Positions 8,557 through 17,100 of a stretch of DNA of 64,000 bases are shown piece after piece. This DNA comes from Chelatococcus sp. YT9 (GTDB taxonomy: Bacteria; Pseudomonadota; Alphaproteobacteria; Rhizobiales; Beijerinckiaceae). The position numbers were made by a program, and so were the translations under genes. Where the stretch lies: positions 4,304,289 to 4,368,288 of the forward strand of contig NZ_JAHBRW010000001.1 in the NCBI RefSeq assembly GCF_018398315.1. The letters run 5' to 3'. How positions within the stretch are numbered: position 1 is the first letter of the stretch; each line of letters opens with the position of its first letter. Below the pieces are notes generated by a model. That model was not told where the DNA came from and ran no database searches. It saw only the letters and a list, made by a program, of their open reading frames with translations.

Positions 8557-9864
8557 TCACTTCATGGCCTCGGCCTTGGCCTGCATCGTCTTGGCGACCT
8601 GGGCAGGGTCGAGGTCCTGAATGATCATGCGCTGGGATTCCTCCATGATCATCTTGGCGAACTCGTTGAACTGGATTTCCAGCCCAACTGGAATACGGTC
8701 GACACCAGCCTTCGCGGCCGCTTGCTGCGTCTCGATCAGCAGATCGAAATGCGGGGTCGTCTTCTTGGCCTCGGTCACATCGGCGCGGGGGCTGGGCGGC
8801 GTTGAATTAGCCAACGTGGCAAAGCTCGACTGGAACTGATCGGAGGTCGCAATCGCGATGAAATCCCATGCGAGCTGTTGGTTCTCCTCCGAAACCTCGC
8901 TCGCGATGCCGAGCACGTTAGATGTGCCGCCGAGCGGTGGGTTGAACGGCGGGGCGGCGAGCTTCAGGTTCGGGCGCACCTCGGGCTTGGCCTTTTCGAT
9001 GATCGGGTAGAGCCACGGGCCATCGATCCGGATCGCTATGCGGCCATCCGCGAAGAGCTGGCGAATTTCGCCGGCCGACAGGTCGCGCGGCGTGAGATTG
9101 TCCTTGATGACCGTCTTCCAGCGCCGCAGCCCCTCGATCATTTCAGGCGTGTCGATGGTGACGTTGCCCTTGGCATCGGTGAAGGCGGCCTTGGCGTCGA
9201 GGAGATAGCTGATCATCTCGGCGAGATATTGCCCGCCACCGCCTTTCGTCTCATGGCCGGTTCCGAACTGGTCCATGATTCCGTCGCCGTTGGTGTCCTT
9301 TGTTGTCTTGCGAACGACTTCGATGAACTCGTCCCAGTTCTTCGGCAGGCTAACGCCCGCCTTCTTAAGAAGATCCTCGTTATACGCCATGAGCCCACCG
9401 TAGTAGAGCATCATGATACAGACAGTTTCGCCCTGCCACTGGCACTTTTCCTGGCCAGCCCAGTTGTTGAGATCGAGCTTCGACTTCTTGATGAAAGGGT
9501 CAAGGTCGGCCAGCCAGCCGTTGTCAGCAAATTTCTGGAACTCGAACGACGCCAGATGCACAATATCCGGCGGTGTGCCGCCGGCGAAGAGGGTCGTCAT
9601 CGTGTCGGCGAAGGCGCCGCGCTCGACCTTCGTCCATTCGATCTTGACGCCAGGGTGCTTGGCCTCGAATTCCTTGATGACCGAGGCCCACCAGTCACCG
9701 ACGCCGCGCTCGTCCTTCTGCCACGAGACAAATTTGAGCACCTTATCGGCGGCAAAAGCCTGGCTCATGAAAGGCTGCCCGGTCAGGACTTGGCCGGCTC
9801 CCGCCATCAGAGCTGTCGCAGCAACGGCGCCGACGGCCCAACGTTTCATCCAATTGAATGTCAT
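8557..9864 (-). CDS. extracellular sugar-binding protein of ABC importer (family 1)
   Basis: A 435-residue periplasmic binding protein. A signal peptide of about 38 residues ends at FAADK. The mature protein starts KVLKFVSWQKDERG, typical of family 1 solute-binding proteins, and contains PDIVHLASFEFQKFAD, MMLYYGGLMAYNEDLLKKAG and DGRIAIRIDGPWL, where the aromatic and Asp residues line sugar pockets. A strong ribosome site GGGAGGG lies seven bases before the ATG. It delivers the substrate to the permeases at 5471-7273. The genes for the MR/MLE enzyme and DHDPS-like lyase precede it on the same strand, 104 bases away. Confidence 0.93.
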   Translation of the reverse strand: MTFNWMKRWAVGAVAATALMAGAGQVLTGQPFMSQAFAADKVLKFVSWQKDERGVGDWWASVIKEFEAKHPGVKIEWTKVERGAFADTMTTLFAGGTPPDIVHLASFEFQKFADNGWLADLDPFIKKSKLDLNNWAGQEKCQWQGETVCIMMLYYGGLMAYNEDLLKKAGVSLPKNWDEFIEVVRKTTKDTNGDGIMDQFGTGHETKGGGGQYLAEMISYLLDAKAAFTDAKGNVTIDTPEMIEGLRRWKTVIKDNLTPRDLSAGEIRQLFADGRIAIRIDGPWLYPIIEKAKPEVRPNLKLAAPPFNPPLGGTSNVLGIASEVSEENQQLAWDFIAIATSDQFQSSFATLANSTPPSPRADVTEAKKTTPHFDLLIETQQAAAKAGVDRIPVGLEIQFNEFAKMIMEESQRMIIQDLDPAQVAKTMQAKAEAMK

Positions 9865-9968
9865 TCTATATCCCTCCCGAAATTTATGGCTTCAACGAAG
9901 GGGGCCGTTTCCGGCCACCCGGATTGGACAATGCGTGTGAGCGGATGGCAGCGATGCGGCCCGCCGCG

Positions 9969-11162
9969 TCAATGCTTCTGCAGCAGCTTGAGCGCTTCCT
10001 CAGAGGGCTTGACGCCAAGCCCTGTTCCGGTCGGCAGGCTATAGAGGCCGGACGCGCAGTCCATGTCGCTCTCGATCAGACGCCGGTTCGGTTCGAAAAC
10101 CGAATGCTGGTACTCGTGACACTCGACCACGGTCAGCGCCGAACTCGCATGGAGGCTCGCCGCCATAAACAGGCCGATGCCGATGGTGGCATGCGGAATG
10201 ACCTTGAGATGATGCGCCTCGGCATAACGGCCGATGCGCATGAACTCGGTGATCCCCGTATGGCCCATCTCCGGCTGGATGATACCACAGGCGCGGCGTG
10301 CGACACGCGGCACGAGATCGAAGACCGTCCGCCACTCCTCGCCGGCCGCCACCGTCGCCGAAACGGACTTCGCGACATGGGCGAGCCCGTCAACATCCTC
10401 GGGCCTCACAGGCGCTTCGGCGAACCACAGTCCGTGCGGCTCCATCGCCCGGATCAGGGCAACCGCTTCCTCCGCGGTGTGGACCCAGTGCATGTCGCAG
10501 GCGATGCGCGCCTTCGGCCCGAGGCGGCCACGCAGGCTCTCCATCTCCGCAACCACGCCATCGTCGGCGACCGGCGCGGCAAATTTGAAGCTGTCGAAGC
10601 CCCTGCCCTGCCATTCTGCCGCGAAATCCGCGCGCTCGGCCAGGGTTCGCTTGGGGAGCCCGGACACGTAAGCCGGCAAACGATCATGCCTCTGCCCGCC
10701 GAGCATCTTGACGATGGGCAGGCCGGCGAGCTGGCCCGAGAGATCCCACAACGCGATATCGATCGCGGCCAGGGCATCGAGATAGAAGCCGCCCGTATAG
10801 CCCCTCACCCGCATGAGATCGTAGAGATCTTCGTGGATCACCACCACGTCGTGGGGATCGCGTCCGACCACGAAGGGCCCGAGCAGGTCCGAGATCAGGG
10901 CGATGACGGCACCAGGCGCGACGATGCCGTAGGTCTCGCCCCAACCGACCGCCCCGTCGCGGGTCTCGATGCGCACGACCACCGTCCGGTCGGCGGTCGG
11001 ATAGACCGTGCGGTTGCCGAGCCGCACGATGTAGCCTTTCTCGTTCACGCGTTCGCCGGGGCGAAGCGCCCCGAGATAGGGTGTGTCCCGCGGGATAGTG
11101 ATCGAGAAGACCTCGACCTTCGCGACTTGATCAGGCTTATGCCCGGCCAGTTGTTCAGCCAC
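9969..11162 (-). CDS. mandelate racemase/muconate lactonizing enzyme family (acid-sugar dehydratase-like)
   Basis: A 397-residue enolase-superfamily protein. Metal ligands are visible as ACDMHW (Asp), WFAEAPV (Glu) and AAGEEW (Glu). The C-terminal half has IIQPEMGHTG and VIPHAT, giving a His general base with an acidic partner. On the second barrel strand the usual KxK motif reads FKFA, so the first Lys is kept and the second is Ala. This favours a one-base dehydratase over a two-base racemase. Such enzymes dehydrate aldonates or aldarates to 2-keto-3-deoxy acids. The gene overlaps the DHDPS-like gene by 8 bp, and the two steps would be consecutive: dehydration then retro-aldol or dehydration/decarboxylation. 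Specificity is not readable. Confidence 0.88.
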   Translation of the reverse strand: MAEQLAGHKPDQVAKVEVFSITIPRDTPYLGALRPGERVNEKGYIVRLGNRTVYPTADRTVVVRIETRDGAVGWGETYGIVAPGAVIALISDLLGPFVVGRDPHDVVVIHEDLYDLMRVRGYTGGFYLDALAAIDIALWDLSGQLAGLPIVKMLGGQRHDRLPAYVSGLPKRTLAERADFAAEWQGRGFDSFKFAAPVADDGVVAEMESLRGRLGPKARIACDMHWVHTAEEAVALIRAMEPHGLWFAEAPVRPEDVDGLAHVAKSVSATVAAGEEWRTVFDLVPRVARRACGIIQPEMGHTGITEFMRIGRYAEAHHLKVIPHATIGIGLFMAASLHASSALTVVECHEYQHSVFEPNRRLIESDMDCASGLYSLPTGTGLGVKPSEEALKLLQKH

Positions 11163-12078
11163 GCGCGCCCTCCCCGGTCAGAAGGTCCCGCGCCAAGTCG
11201 AGCCAGGCGTCGATCTCCGCCACATCATAATCGTCGAAGGAGAGAAGCTTGGCCCGCACGACGTCGTTGTCCATGACGCCGCGACGGCTGAGCACATGCT
11301 TGGTGAAGCGCATGCGGTAATTGGCCTGGATCACCAGCAGCGGCAACGTACGCATGTAGAGCTCGCGCGCCTTGGCGATATCGCCGGCCCGGAAGGCGCG
11401 GTCGAGCGCGACATGGACGTCGGTGATCTCGACGGCCGGCATGGCCGCGCAGGCGCCGCGCTGGTATTCATCGATGATGTAGCGCGCCCCCCCGCCCCCG
11501 ATCACGCCCCTGAGATGGGCCGGCTTGCCCTTCAGTATCGCGGAGATCGGCGGCCCTGAGGGCAGCGTCTCTTCCTTGACATAGGTGATGGAAGGATTAC
11601 CCGCCACGATGGCGTGAATGGTCTCGGCATTAAGGTCCGAGCCCCGTGGCGCGGGCGCATTCTGGAGGACGATGCTGAGTTCCGGGACGGCTTCCGCAAT
11701 GGCGCGGTAGAACCCACCGACAGCCTCAGCCCCCACGCCGACGCTCTTTGGCGCCTGGATCATGGCCGTGGTGACGCCGGCGGCCACCGCATCCCGTGAA
11801 TGGGCGATCGCCTCTTCCGCACTCGGCGCGCTCGCCCCCGCGATTACCGGCACACGGCCCGCAACGCGCGCCACGACCGTGCGCAGCAGCGTGGCCCGCT
11901 CGTCAGCGGTCAGATCGTCGACCTCGCTCGCGAAGCCCGGAAAGACCAAACCATTGGCACCGCAGGCGAGCGCGAAATCGACGATGCGCTCCATCGCCTG
12001 AAGATCGACAGCCCCATCGCGACGGAACGGCGTGGGCAGGACGGGCAGGATGCCGGTGAGCGATAGGCCTTGGAGCAA
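11155..12078 (-). CDS. dihydrodipicolinate synthase-family lyase/dehydratase, TTG start
   Basis: A 307-residue DHDPS/NAL-family barrel beginning LLQGLSLTGILPVLPTPF. The Schiff-base lysine is present as ITYVKEE near residue 165. Two family hallmarks differ: the TTGE carboxylate-binding motif reads FASEV, and the catalytic Tyr position (YNVP in DapA) reads LQNAP. It is therefore not DapA but a member of the catabolic side branch that acts on 2-keto-3-deoxy acids. The start is TTG at 12078 because AGGAGG lies exactly five bases upstream (12084-12089); longer ATG starts would read through that ribosome site and the operator. It is the first gene of the minus-strand cluster. Confidence 0.87.
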   Translation of the reverse strand: MLQGLSLTGILPVLPTPFRRDGAVDLQAMERIVDFALACGANGLVFPGFASEVDDLTADERATLLRTVVARVAGRVPVIAGASAPSAEEAIAHSRDAVAAGVTTAMIQAPKSVGVGAEAVGGFYRAIAEAVPELSIVLQNAPAPRGSDLNAETIHAIVAGNPSITYVKEETLPSGPPISAILKGKPAHLRGVIGGGGARYIIDEYQRGACAAMPAVEITDVHVALDRAFRAGDIAKARELYMRTLPLLVIQANYRMRFTKHVLSRRGVMDNDVVRAKLLSFDDYDVAEIDAWLDLARDLLTGEGARG

Positions 12079-12093
12079 TCGATCCTCCTGTTT

Positions 12094-12110
12094 GATCCAT
12101 ACTATGGATC
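12094..12110. promoter_or_regulatory. perfect 17-bp inverted repeat, candidate operator of the catabolic cluster
   Basis: GATCCAT-ACT-ATGGATC is a perfect 7-3-7 inverted repeat. It ends five bases before the AGGAGG ribosome site of the first catabolic gene and lies in the 141-bp gap shared with the divergent transporter. Its position fits repression of both units. The cluster-encoded IclR fusion is the obvious candidate ligand, but no contact is shown by the sequence. Confidence 0.55.
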
Positions 12111-12219
12111 TCATGTTTTTCATCGTGGACCTTATGCGGAACGCCTGTTACCGTCAAGCGGTCTGCGGCGGCGCCCCGGACCCTTGCCAGCTTCACGCAA
12201 TCTCGGCCGATCCCGATCC

Positions 12220-13155
12220 ATGTCATTTTCCTCGCCAGCTCCAGATGAGGCCGGTCGCGCAAGCCAGCCGGCCGGGCCTTCGGTCCCGCCCGACAGTCAC
12301 GACCAGGAGCGGCTGGGAATCCTCCAGACCTTCGTTGCGGTCGCGGCAGGCGTCGGGAACAATTTCTTCTTCAAACTGCTCGCGATGCTACCCGTCTCGG
12401 AAATCATCGCGCTGCGCTCGGGTGCGGCCCTGCTGGTCATCCTGCCGCTGATTGCCTGGCGCGCCCGGCGTCAGCCGCCGAGGCCATCACCCTTCACACT
12501 CGCGGTGCTTGTGCGCGCGGCATGCGAGGCCACCGCCACCGCCTGCCTCATCTTTGCAGTGACTCGTATGCCGCTTGCTCTGGTCACCGCCGTATTGATG
12601 ACCATACCGATCATGACGGCGCTGATCGGCCGCTTCGTGCTCCATGAAGCGACGCCTGCAACGGCCTGGGTCGCGATCGGGTTTGGGCTAGCCGGTACCC
12701 TGCTGCTGCTTCGCCCCGGTCTCGATGCCTCGCCGGCGGGCCTCGCCATGGTGACGCTCAGCGCGCTCGCCTTTGCGCTGCGCGATGTGCTGACGCGCTC
12801 CATGCCGCGCAATTATGGCTCGCTACGTATGACCGCCATGGCCAATGCGGCCACGCTCCTGCTGGGGCTCACCCTCTCACTGGGAAGCAGTTGGAAGCCC
12901 ATCAACATCGGCGACATCGGCATTCTCGCCGCGGCCGTGGCGCTTTACATCGCGAGCAATGTTCTGATCGCGCAGGGGATCCGCAATGCACGGCTCGCGA
13001 TAACAAGCCCTTTGCGCTACACGAGCGTTCCGCTGGCGCTTGTGCTCGATATTGTGGTTCTGGGCATCATGCCTGACGCGCTCGCGCTCGCCGGGACAGC
13101 CCTCATCATTGCGAGCGGGCTCGCCATGCCCCTCATGGCGGCGCGGCACAGATAG
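12220..13155 (+). CDS. DMT-superfamily (EamA) transporter
   Basis: A 311-residue membrane protein with two EamA repeats and about ten hydrophobic segments. The first repeat begins GILQTFVAVAAGVGNNFFFK and the second around GDIGILAAAVALYIASNVLI. FGLAGTLLLLRPG and LEFRY-like positions (here PLRYTSVPLALVLDIVV) match the family. The start at 12220 (MSFSSPAPDE) is chosen because residues upstream overlap the operator and the divergent promoter region and do not resemble the family. It is transcribed divergently from the catabolic cluster and may export a pathway intermediate or a related metabolite. EamA proteins have very varied substrates, so no solute is assigned. Confidence 0.88.
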   Translation: MSFSSPAPDEAGRASQPAGPSVPPDSHDQERLGILQTFVAVAAGVGNNFFFKLLAMLPVSEIIALRSGAALLVILPLIAWRARRQPPRPSPFTLAVLVRAACEATATACLIFAVTRMPLALVTAVLMTIPIMTALIGRFVLHEATPATAWVAIGFGLAGTLLLLRPGLDASPAGLAMVTLSALAFALRDVLTRSMPRNYGSLRMTAMANAATLLLGLTLSLGSSWKPINIGDIGILAAAVALYIASNVLIAQGIRNARLAITSPLRYTSVPLALVLDIVVLGIMPDALALAGTALIIASGLAMPLMAARHR

Positions 13156-13197
13156 TCCGGCCGATCGGGTGGATGGGAATCACCCGCTGCCGACGGC

Positions 13198-13240
13198 GGT
13201 CATCCCGGGACGAGCGTCAGCTCGGGCCCGGGATCCAGAA
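13198..13240. repeat. intergenic hairpin repeat, family C
   Basis: A strong hairpin (arms ATCCCGGG and CCCGGGAT, with an inner GAGC/GCTC stem) lies between the convergent DMT transporter and M3 peptidase genes. The same sequence family recurs at 40619-40662 in the opposite orientation: GTCATCC-CGGACGAGCGT can be aligned at both sites. It may also end both converging transcripts, though no clear T-run follows. Confidence 0.6.
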
Positions 13241-13403
13241 CCGATGCGGATCGTGAGTGCCGTCAGTCCTTGCGCAAGGGACCTTCGTGCTGAAGCGGCG
13301 GTGTTCCCGGATCCCGAACAACAGCTTTGTCGTTTCCGGATGGCACAGCGGTCCCCGAGCTTCCAATCCCACCAAAAGTGACGATCAGAGGTCGATCCCG
13401 ACT

Positions 13404-15479
13404 TCAAGCGGAGGCGAAGCCGCGTTTGCGCAACAACGCCGCCGGATCGGGATCGCGGCCCCGGAATGCCCGGTAGGCAGCCTCCGGCGCCTGCCGGTAA
13501 CCGGCCGCATAGACGTGATCCTTCAATCGTTGTGCGACAGTAGGGTCGAACACGCTCCCGACCTCCTCGAAGGTGCCGAAGCCGTCCGCGTCGAGCACCT
13601 CTGACCAGAGATAGCTGTAGTATGCTGCCGAGTAGCCATCGCCGGCGAAGACATGGGTGAAATGCGTGGGCCGGTGGCGCATGACAATGGCGTCGGGCAT
13701 GCCGATCCGCGCGAGCGATGCTTTTTCGAAAGCCGTAACATCGAGGTTGTCAGCGGACGCGAGGCTGTGGAAATCGAGATCGACCAAGGCCGACGAGACA
13801 TATTCGACCGTCGCGAAGCCCTGGCCGAAGTTCCGGCTTGCGAGAATGCGCGCGATCAAGGCGTCCGGCATCGGCTCCCCCGTGCGATAATGAAGGGCGA
13901 AACGCTTCAGGACCTCCGGCTGCTCCAGCCAATGTTCGTAAAGCTGCGAGGGAAACTCCACGAAATCCCGGGCCACATTCGTGCCGGCGATCATGGGATA
14001 ATCGACGTTCGAAAGCAGCCCGTGAAGCGCGTGGCCGAATTCGTGGAACAGCGTGCGGGCGTCATCGAAGGAGAGCAGGGTTGGCTCGCCATCCCGCGCC
14101 TTGGCGAAATTCATCACATTGACGATGATGGGTTTAACCTCACCGTCAAATTTCTCCTGGGTGCGATAAGAGCTCATCCATGCACCGCTGCGCTTGGAAG
14201 CCCGGCCGAAATAGTCGCCCAGGAATAGCCCGACGACCTCGCCGGCCGCGTTTTTGGCTTCGAAGGCACGGACATCCCGGTGATAAAGGCTGAGATCGAG
14301 GCGCTCGGCGAAGGTCAGGCCGAAGAGCTTCCTCGCCACATAGAAGGCCGCGTCGATGATGGTGTCGAGCTGGAGATAGGGTTTGATCTCGCCCTCGTCG
14401 AGATCGAATTCCGCCTTGCGCACCTGCTCCGCATAATAGCGCCAGTCCCAGGGCTGCAGTGGTCCGTTGACGCCATCAGTCACCATACGCGTCTCAAGAG
14501 CGGCGCGTTCGGCATCCGCCTGCCGCAAGGCTGGCGTCCAAACCGACTGGAGCAGCGCGAGCGCGGCAGCGGGGGTCTTCGCCATGGAATCGTCGAGTCG
14601 AAAATCCGCAAAAGTTGGAAAGCCGAGAAGCCGCGCACGCTCAGCGCGCAGCGCCACCGTTTCCGCAATAAGGGAGCGGTTGTCGGTCTTGCCCGTCTCC
14701 CCCCTGGCGATCCAGGCCTTGAAGGCCTGCTCGCGCAGGTCGCGCCTTGCGGAGAACATCAGGAAAGGCTCGACGCTGGAGCGCGAGAGCGTGATTACAT
14801 GCTGCCCGTCATGGCCGCGCTCCCGGGCCGCCTCCGCCGCGGCGTCCCGCAGGAACTCCGGCAGGCCAGCGAGATCTTCCTCGCCCTTCAGCACCAGGCT
14901 GTAGGACGCCTCATCAGCGAGAACGTTCTGGGCGAATTGGGTGCCCAATAGCGCAAGGCGTTTGGCGATCTCGCCCAGACGCTCCTTGGAGGCCGCCTCG
15001 AGCCCGGCCCCTGCCCTCACGAAAGCCTTGCGATAGCGGTCGAGTACCTGCGCCTGTTCTACAGACGTCACCCCCTCACCGCTTGCTGCCACGGCTTCCA
15101 CGCGCGTGAAGAGGGCGGCATTCTGGTAAACCGCGTTGCGGTGGCCGGCGAGTACCGGGGAAATGGTGCGATCGATAGCCTCCAACGCCTTGTTCGTATG
15201 CGCGCCTGTGAGATTGTAGAAGACGGCGGCCACCCGCGTGAGACTGCGGCCGCTGCGCTCCAGCGCCGCGATCGTGTTGTCAAAGTCCGCTTGCGCCGGA
15301 TTGCGGGCTATCCGATCGATCTCCGCGTCGTGCTCAGCGAGCGCCGCGTGAAAGGCCGGCTCGAAATGCTCCGGCTTGATACGCGCGAAAGGTGGCACGC
15401 CAAATGGCGTTTCCCATGTTTCCAGCAAGGGATTGGCGCCATGCTGCACACGCGGGGAATCAGTCAGGCGATCGACCAT
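13404..15479 (-). CDS. M3-family oligopeptidase (oligopeptidase A/Dcp type)
   Basis: A 691-residue zinc metallopeptidase. The zinc motif is FHEFGHALHGL, with the third ligand Glu in DFVEFPSQLYEHW about 25 residues later. The N-terminal segment NPLLETWETPFGVPPFARI is typical of oligopeptidase A and dipeptidyl carboxypeptidase. The length matches the family (about 680 residues) and there is no signal peptide, so it acts in the cytoplasm on short peptides, for example those left by signal peptide or protease action. The start at 15479 (MVDRLTDS) follows GGAG at six bases; two earlier Met codons lack a good site. The gene stands alone. Confidence 0.92.
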   Translation of the reverse strand: MVDRLTDSPRVQHGANPLLETWETPFGVPPFARIKPEHFEPAFHAALAEHDAEIDRIARNPAQADFDNTIAALERSGRSLTRVAAVFYNLTGAHTNKALEAIDRTISPVLAGHRNAVYQNAALFTRVEAVAASGEGVTSVEQAQVLDRYRKAFVRAGAGLEAASKERLGEIAKRLALLGTQFAQNVLADEASYSLVLKGEEDLAGLPEFLRDAAAEAARERGHDGQHVITLSRSSVEPFLMFSARRDLREQAFKAWIARGETGKTDNRSLIAETVALRAERARLLGFPTFADFRLDDSMAKTPAAALALLQSVWTPALRQADAERAALETRMVTDGVNGPLQPWDWRYYAEQVRKAEFDLDEGEIKPYLQLDTIIDAAFYVARKLFGLTFAERLDLSLYHRDVRAFEAKNAAGEVVGLFLGDYFGRASKRSGAWMSSYRTQEKFDGEVKPIIVNVMNFAKARDGEPTLLSFDDARTLFHEFGHALHGLLSNVDYPMIAGTNVARDFVEFPSQLYEHWLEQPEVLKRFALHYRTGEPMPDALIARILASRNFGQGFATVEYVSSALVDLDFHSLASADNLDVTAFEKASLARIGMPDAIVMRHRPTHFTHVFAGDGYSAAYYSYLWSEVLDADGFGTFEEVGSVFDPTVAQRLKDHVYAAGYRQAPEAAYRAFRGRDPDPAALLRKRGFASA

Positions 15480-16015
15480 GAAATTCTCCATTCCGGGGCG
15501 AATTCTAGGCGACAGCGGGAACGGAGGGAACCGCCAGGCTGAACTGCCAGCCCATTTGGCAGCCACTCAAGGGCAGACGGCGCGAAAGGCTCGTCACGCG
15601 CCGCAGCACCACTATCGATCATGCGAATATTGTAAAAACATATAAGCAAATTTGCGGGACTAAACCAATCAGCAACCGACATCAGCAGATTTTCATTTAC
15701 GGGACATTTACCATGGCGCCATACTGGAGCGCATCGTCCCGATACGATGCACATTAATCTTTTGTAACGTTCAGGGTCATTAATCTGCGGTTCATCTCGA
15801 AAATTCTTTACTTGCTTTGTCAGACAGCAAAGCGTCGGTAATGCCTGCGAGTCTTGAACAAGGATATTGAATGTCTGCCCGGCACCGCAAAGGCGCTGAG
15901 ATCTGCCGCGTCGTCATCTCGGCCGTCGATCCGATTGCCACAGATGCGCGGTAATACCTCCCGCGTTGGAACCGCAGAGGCAGGCAAGACTTTTCATCTA
16001 TAGGAGGAGCAATCC
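15480..16015. other. 536-bp intergenic region, AT-richer than its surroundings
   Basis: No credible ORF or RNA gene was found. It should hold the divergent promoters of the M3 peptidase and the small secreted protein at 16016. The octamer CATTAATC occurs twice as a direct repeat near 15750-15785, the first followed by TTTTGTAACG, a near match to a CtrA-type TTAA-N7-TTAA site but not a full one. A GCTTTG/CAAAGC hairpin lies near 15815. Confidence 0.5.
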
Positions 16016-16321
16016 ATGCTGAAATCATTTGGTCGCATTCTGGCCACGGCTGGCCTGTTGGTCGGCGCAGGCCTCGTAGCCGCCCCCGCCTCCGCGGCCC
16101 CGGTGGGCATGCCCTTGTCGCCGCCGGCGCCCGTATTGAACGTCGAGCCAGCCCAGTACTATCCCCCGCCGCCTCCCGGCTATCGCCGCCCGCCGCCTCC
16201 CGGATACCGCTATGGCTATCGGGCGGGTCCCCGGCGCGTCTGCCGGTGGGAGACCGTTCGTGTACGGGGTCCCTATGGCGGGTGGCGGACTGAACGCGTT
16301 CAGAGGTGCTACCGCCGATAA
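16016..16321 (+). CDS. small secreted Pro/Tyr/Arg-rich protein with two cysteines
   Basis: A 101-residue exported protein of unknown function. A clear signal peptide (residues 1-27, LLVGAGLVAAPASA then A) is followed by a low-complexity stretch with two copies of PPPPGYR and YRYGYR. A C-terminal block holds RRVCRWETV and RVQRCYRR. The two Cys could form one disulfide in the periplasm. The ATG follows a very strong AGGAGG site. A textbook terminator lies 49 bases after the stop, so the gene is a single transcription unit. A second gene of the same design lies at 18413. The family resembles many short Hyphomicrobiales periplasmic or wall-associated proteins with no assigned role. Confidence 0.75.
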   Translation: MLKSFGRILATAGLLVGAGLVAAPASAAPVGMPLSPPAPVLNVEPAQYYPPPPPGYRRPPPPGYRYGYRAGPRRVCRWETVRVRGPYGGWRTERVQRCYRR

Positions 16322-16369
16322 GCTGGCAGCCTATGACGCGCCGTCCGCGTCCTGAGGTGCTAATTTTCT

Positions 16370-16405
16370 TCACCCCCGGTCCCTACAACCGGGGGTGATC
16401 CTTTT
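16370..16405 (+). terminator. intrinsic terminator of the secreted-protein gene
   Basis: An 11-bp perfect stem (TCACCCCCGGT with ACCGGGGGTGA, 16370-16380 and 16388-16398) has a 7-base loop and is followed by TCCTTTT. It ends the transcript of the gene at 16016-16321. Confidence 0.85.
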
Positions 16406-16536
16406 GGAAGAACCGACTTCCACGGTATGCATTTCACAAAAGCCTGATATAGCGAACACACTATGCCCGCCAAGCTCACGGTGGACGGTCGAGGGCGGGT
16501 CCACTAGCGTCGCTTCATGTTTGTCAGGAGATCCGT

Positions 16537-16914
16537 ATGGCTGTCGTTCGCTTGCACCACAATCCCGAGACGCAAACCGTCACCCTGTCGGATGAGAACA
16601 ATCCTGCCGTTGCCCTCGAGATCGATGCCGCGCAGCTTGAGCAGATCCTGCAGGGACTTGGGGAAATGCGGGCCCGTATGGAGCCTCGCGTCGAGGCGGA
16701 TTGGCAGCCTGGACGTCCGGTTCAGGCCATCACCAATCCGCGATTCTCGGCCGAGCTTCCGCAGGACAAGGATTTTACCGTTCTCCACTTGCGCGACCCA
16801 CGGTTCGGCTGGCTGCACTATGCCGTTCCTTTCCCCGAATGTGGCCGCCTTGCCGAGTTTCTCGCGCGCGCTGTGAAGCGCAAAGCTTCGCCAGAAGCAC
16901 CCCAGCAGCACTAG
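16537..16914 (+). CDS. conserved-looking hypothetical protein, 125 aa
   Basis: A 125-residue cytoplasmic protein, not recognised. It starts MAVVRLHHNPETQTVTLSD, has no signal peptide or membrane segment, and contains a short amphipathic helix (IDAAQLEQILQGLGEMRARM) and an aromatic stretch DPRFGWLHYAVPFPE. It looks like a small single-domain alpha/beta fold. A GGAG site at about ten bases supports the ATG at 16537. It is on the same strand as the Old Yellow Enzyme gene but 227 bases separate them, and that gap carries its own operator-like repeat, so they are probably separate units. No function is proposed. Confidence 0.65.
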   Translation: MAVVRLHHNPETQTVTLSDENNPAVALEIDAAQLEQILQGLGEMRARMEPRVEADWQPGRPVQAITNPRFSAELPQDKDFTVLHLRDPRFGWLHYAVPFPECGRLAEFLARAVKRKASPEAPQQH

Positions 16915-17100
16915 CAGGAGACGAGGTCTCCCGCTGGACATCGGGCTCAGGCGCCGGAAGATGCATGCGGTGCATGGCAGGCCCGGCTGCGAACTGGTCG
17001 GCGAACTTCCTGGGCACCTCACCGCCAGAAGCAGGGGTCACATGCACCAAGTGCATCCATCGCCCCCTGCTCGGCTCTCGCGATGTCCCCCATATTTGTT

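Noticed and set aside
15750..15790. CtrA-binding site TTAA-N7-TTAA
   Set aside because: The second half reads TAAC rather than TTAA, so it is only a near match and the adjacent genes are not known cell-cycle targets.
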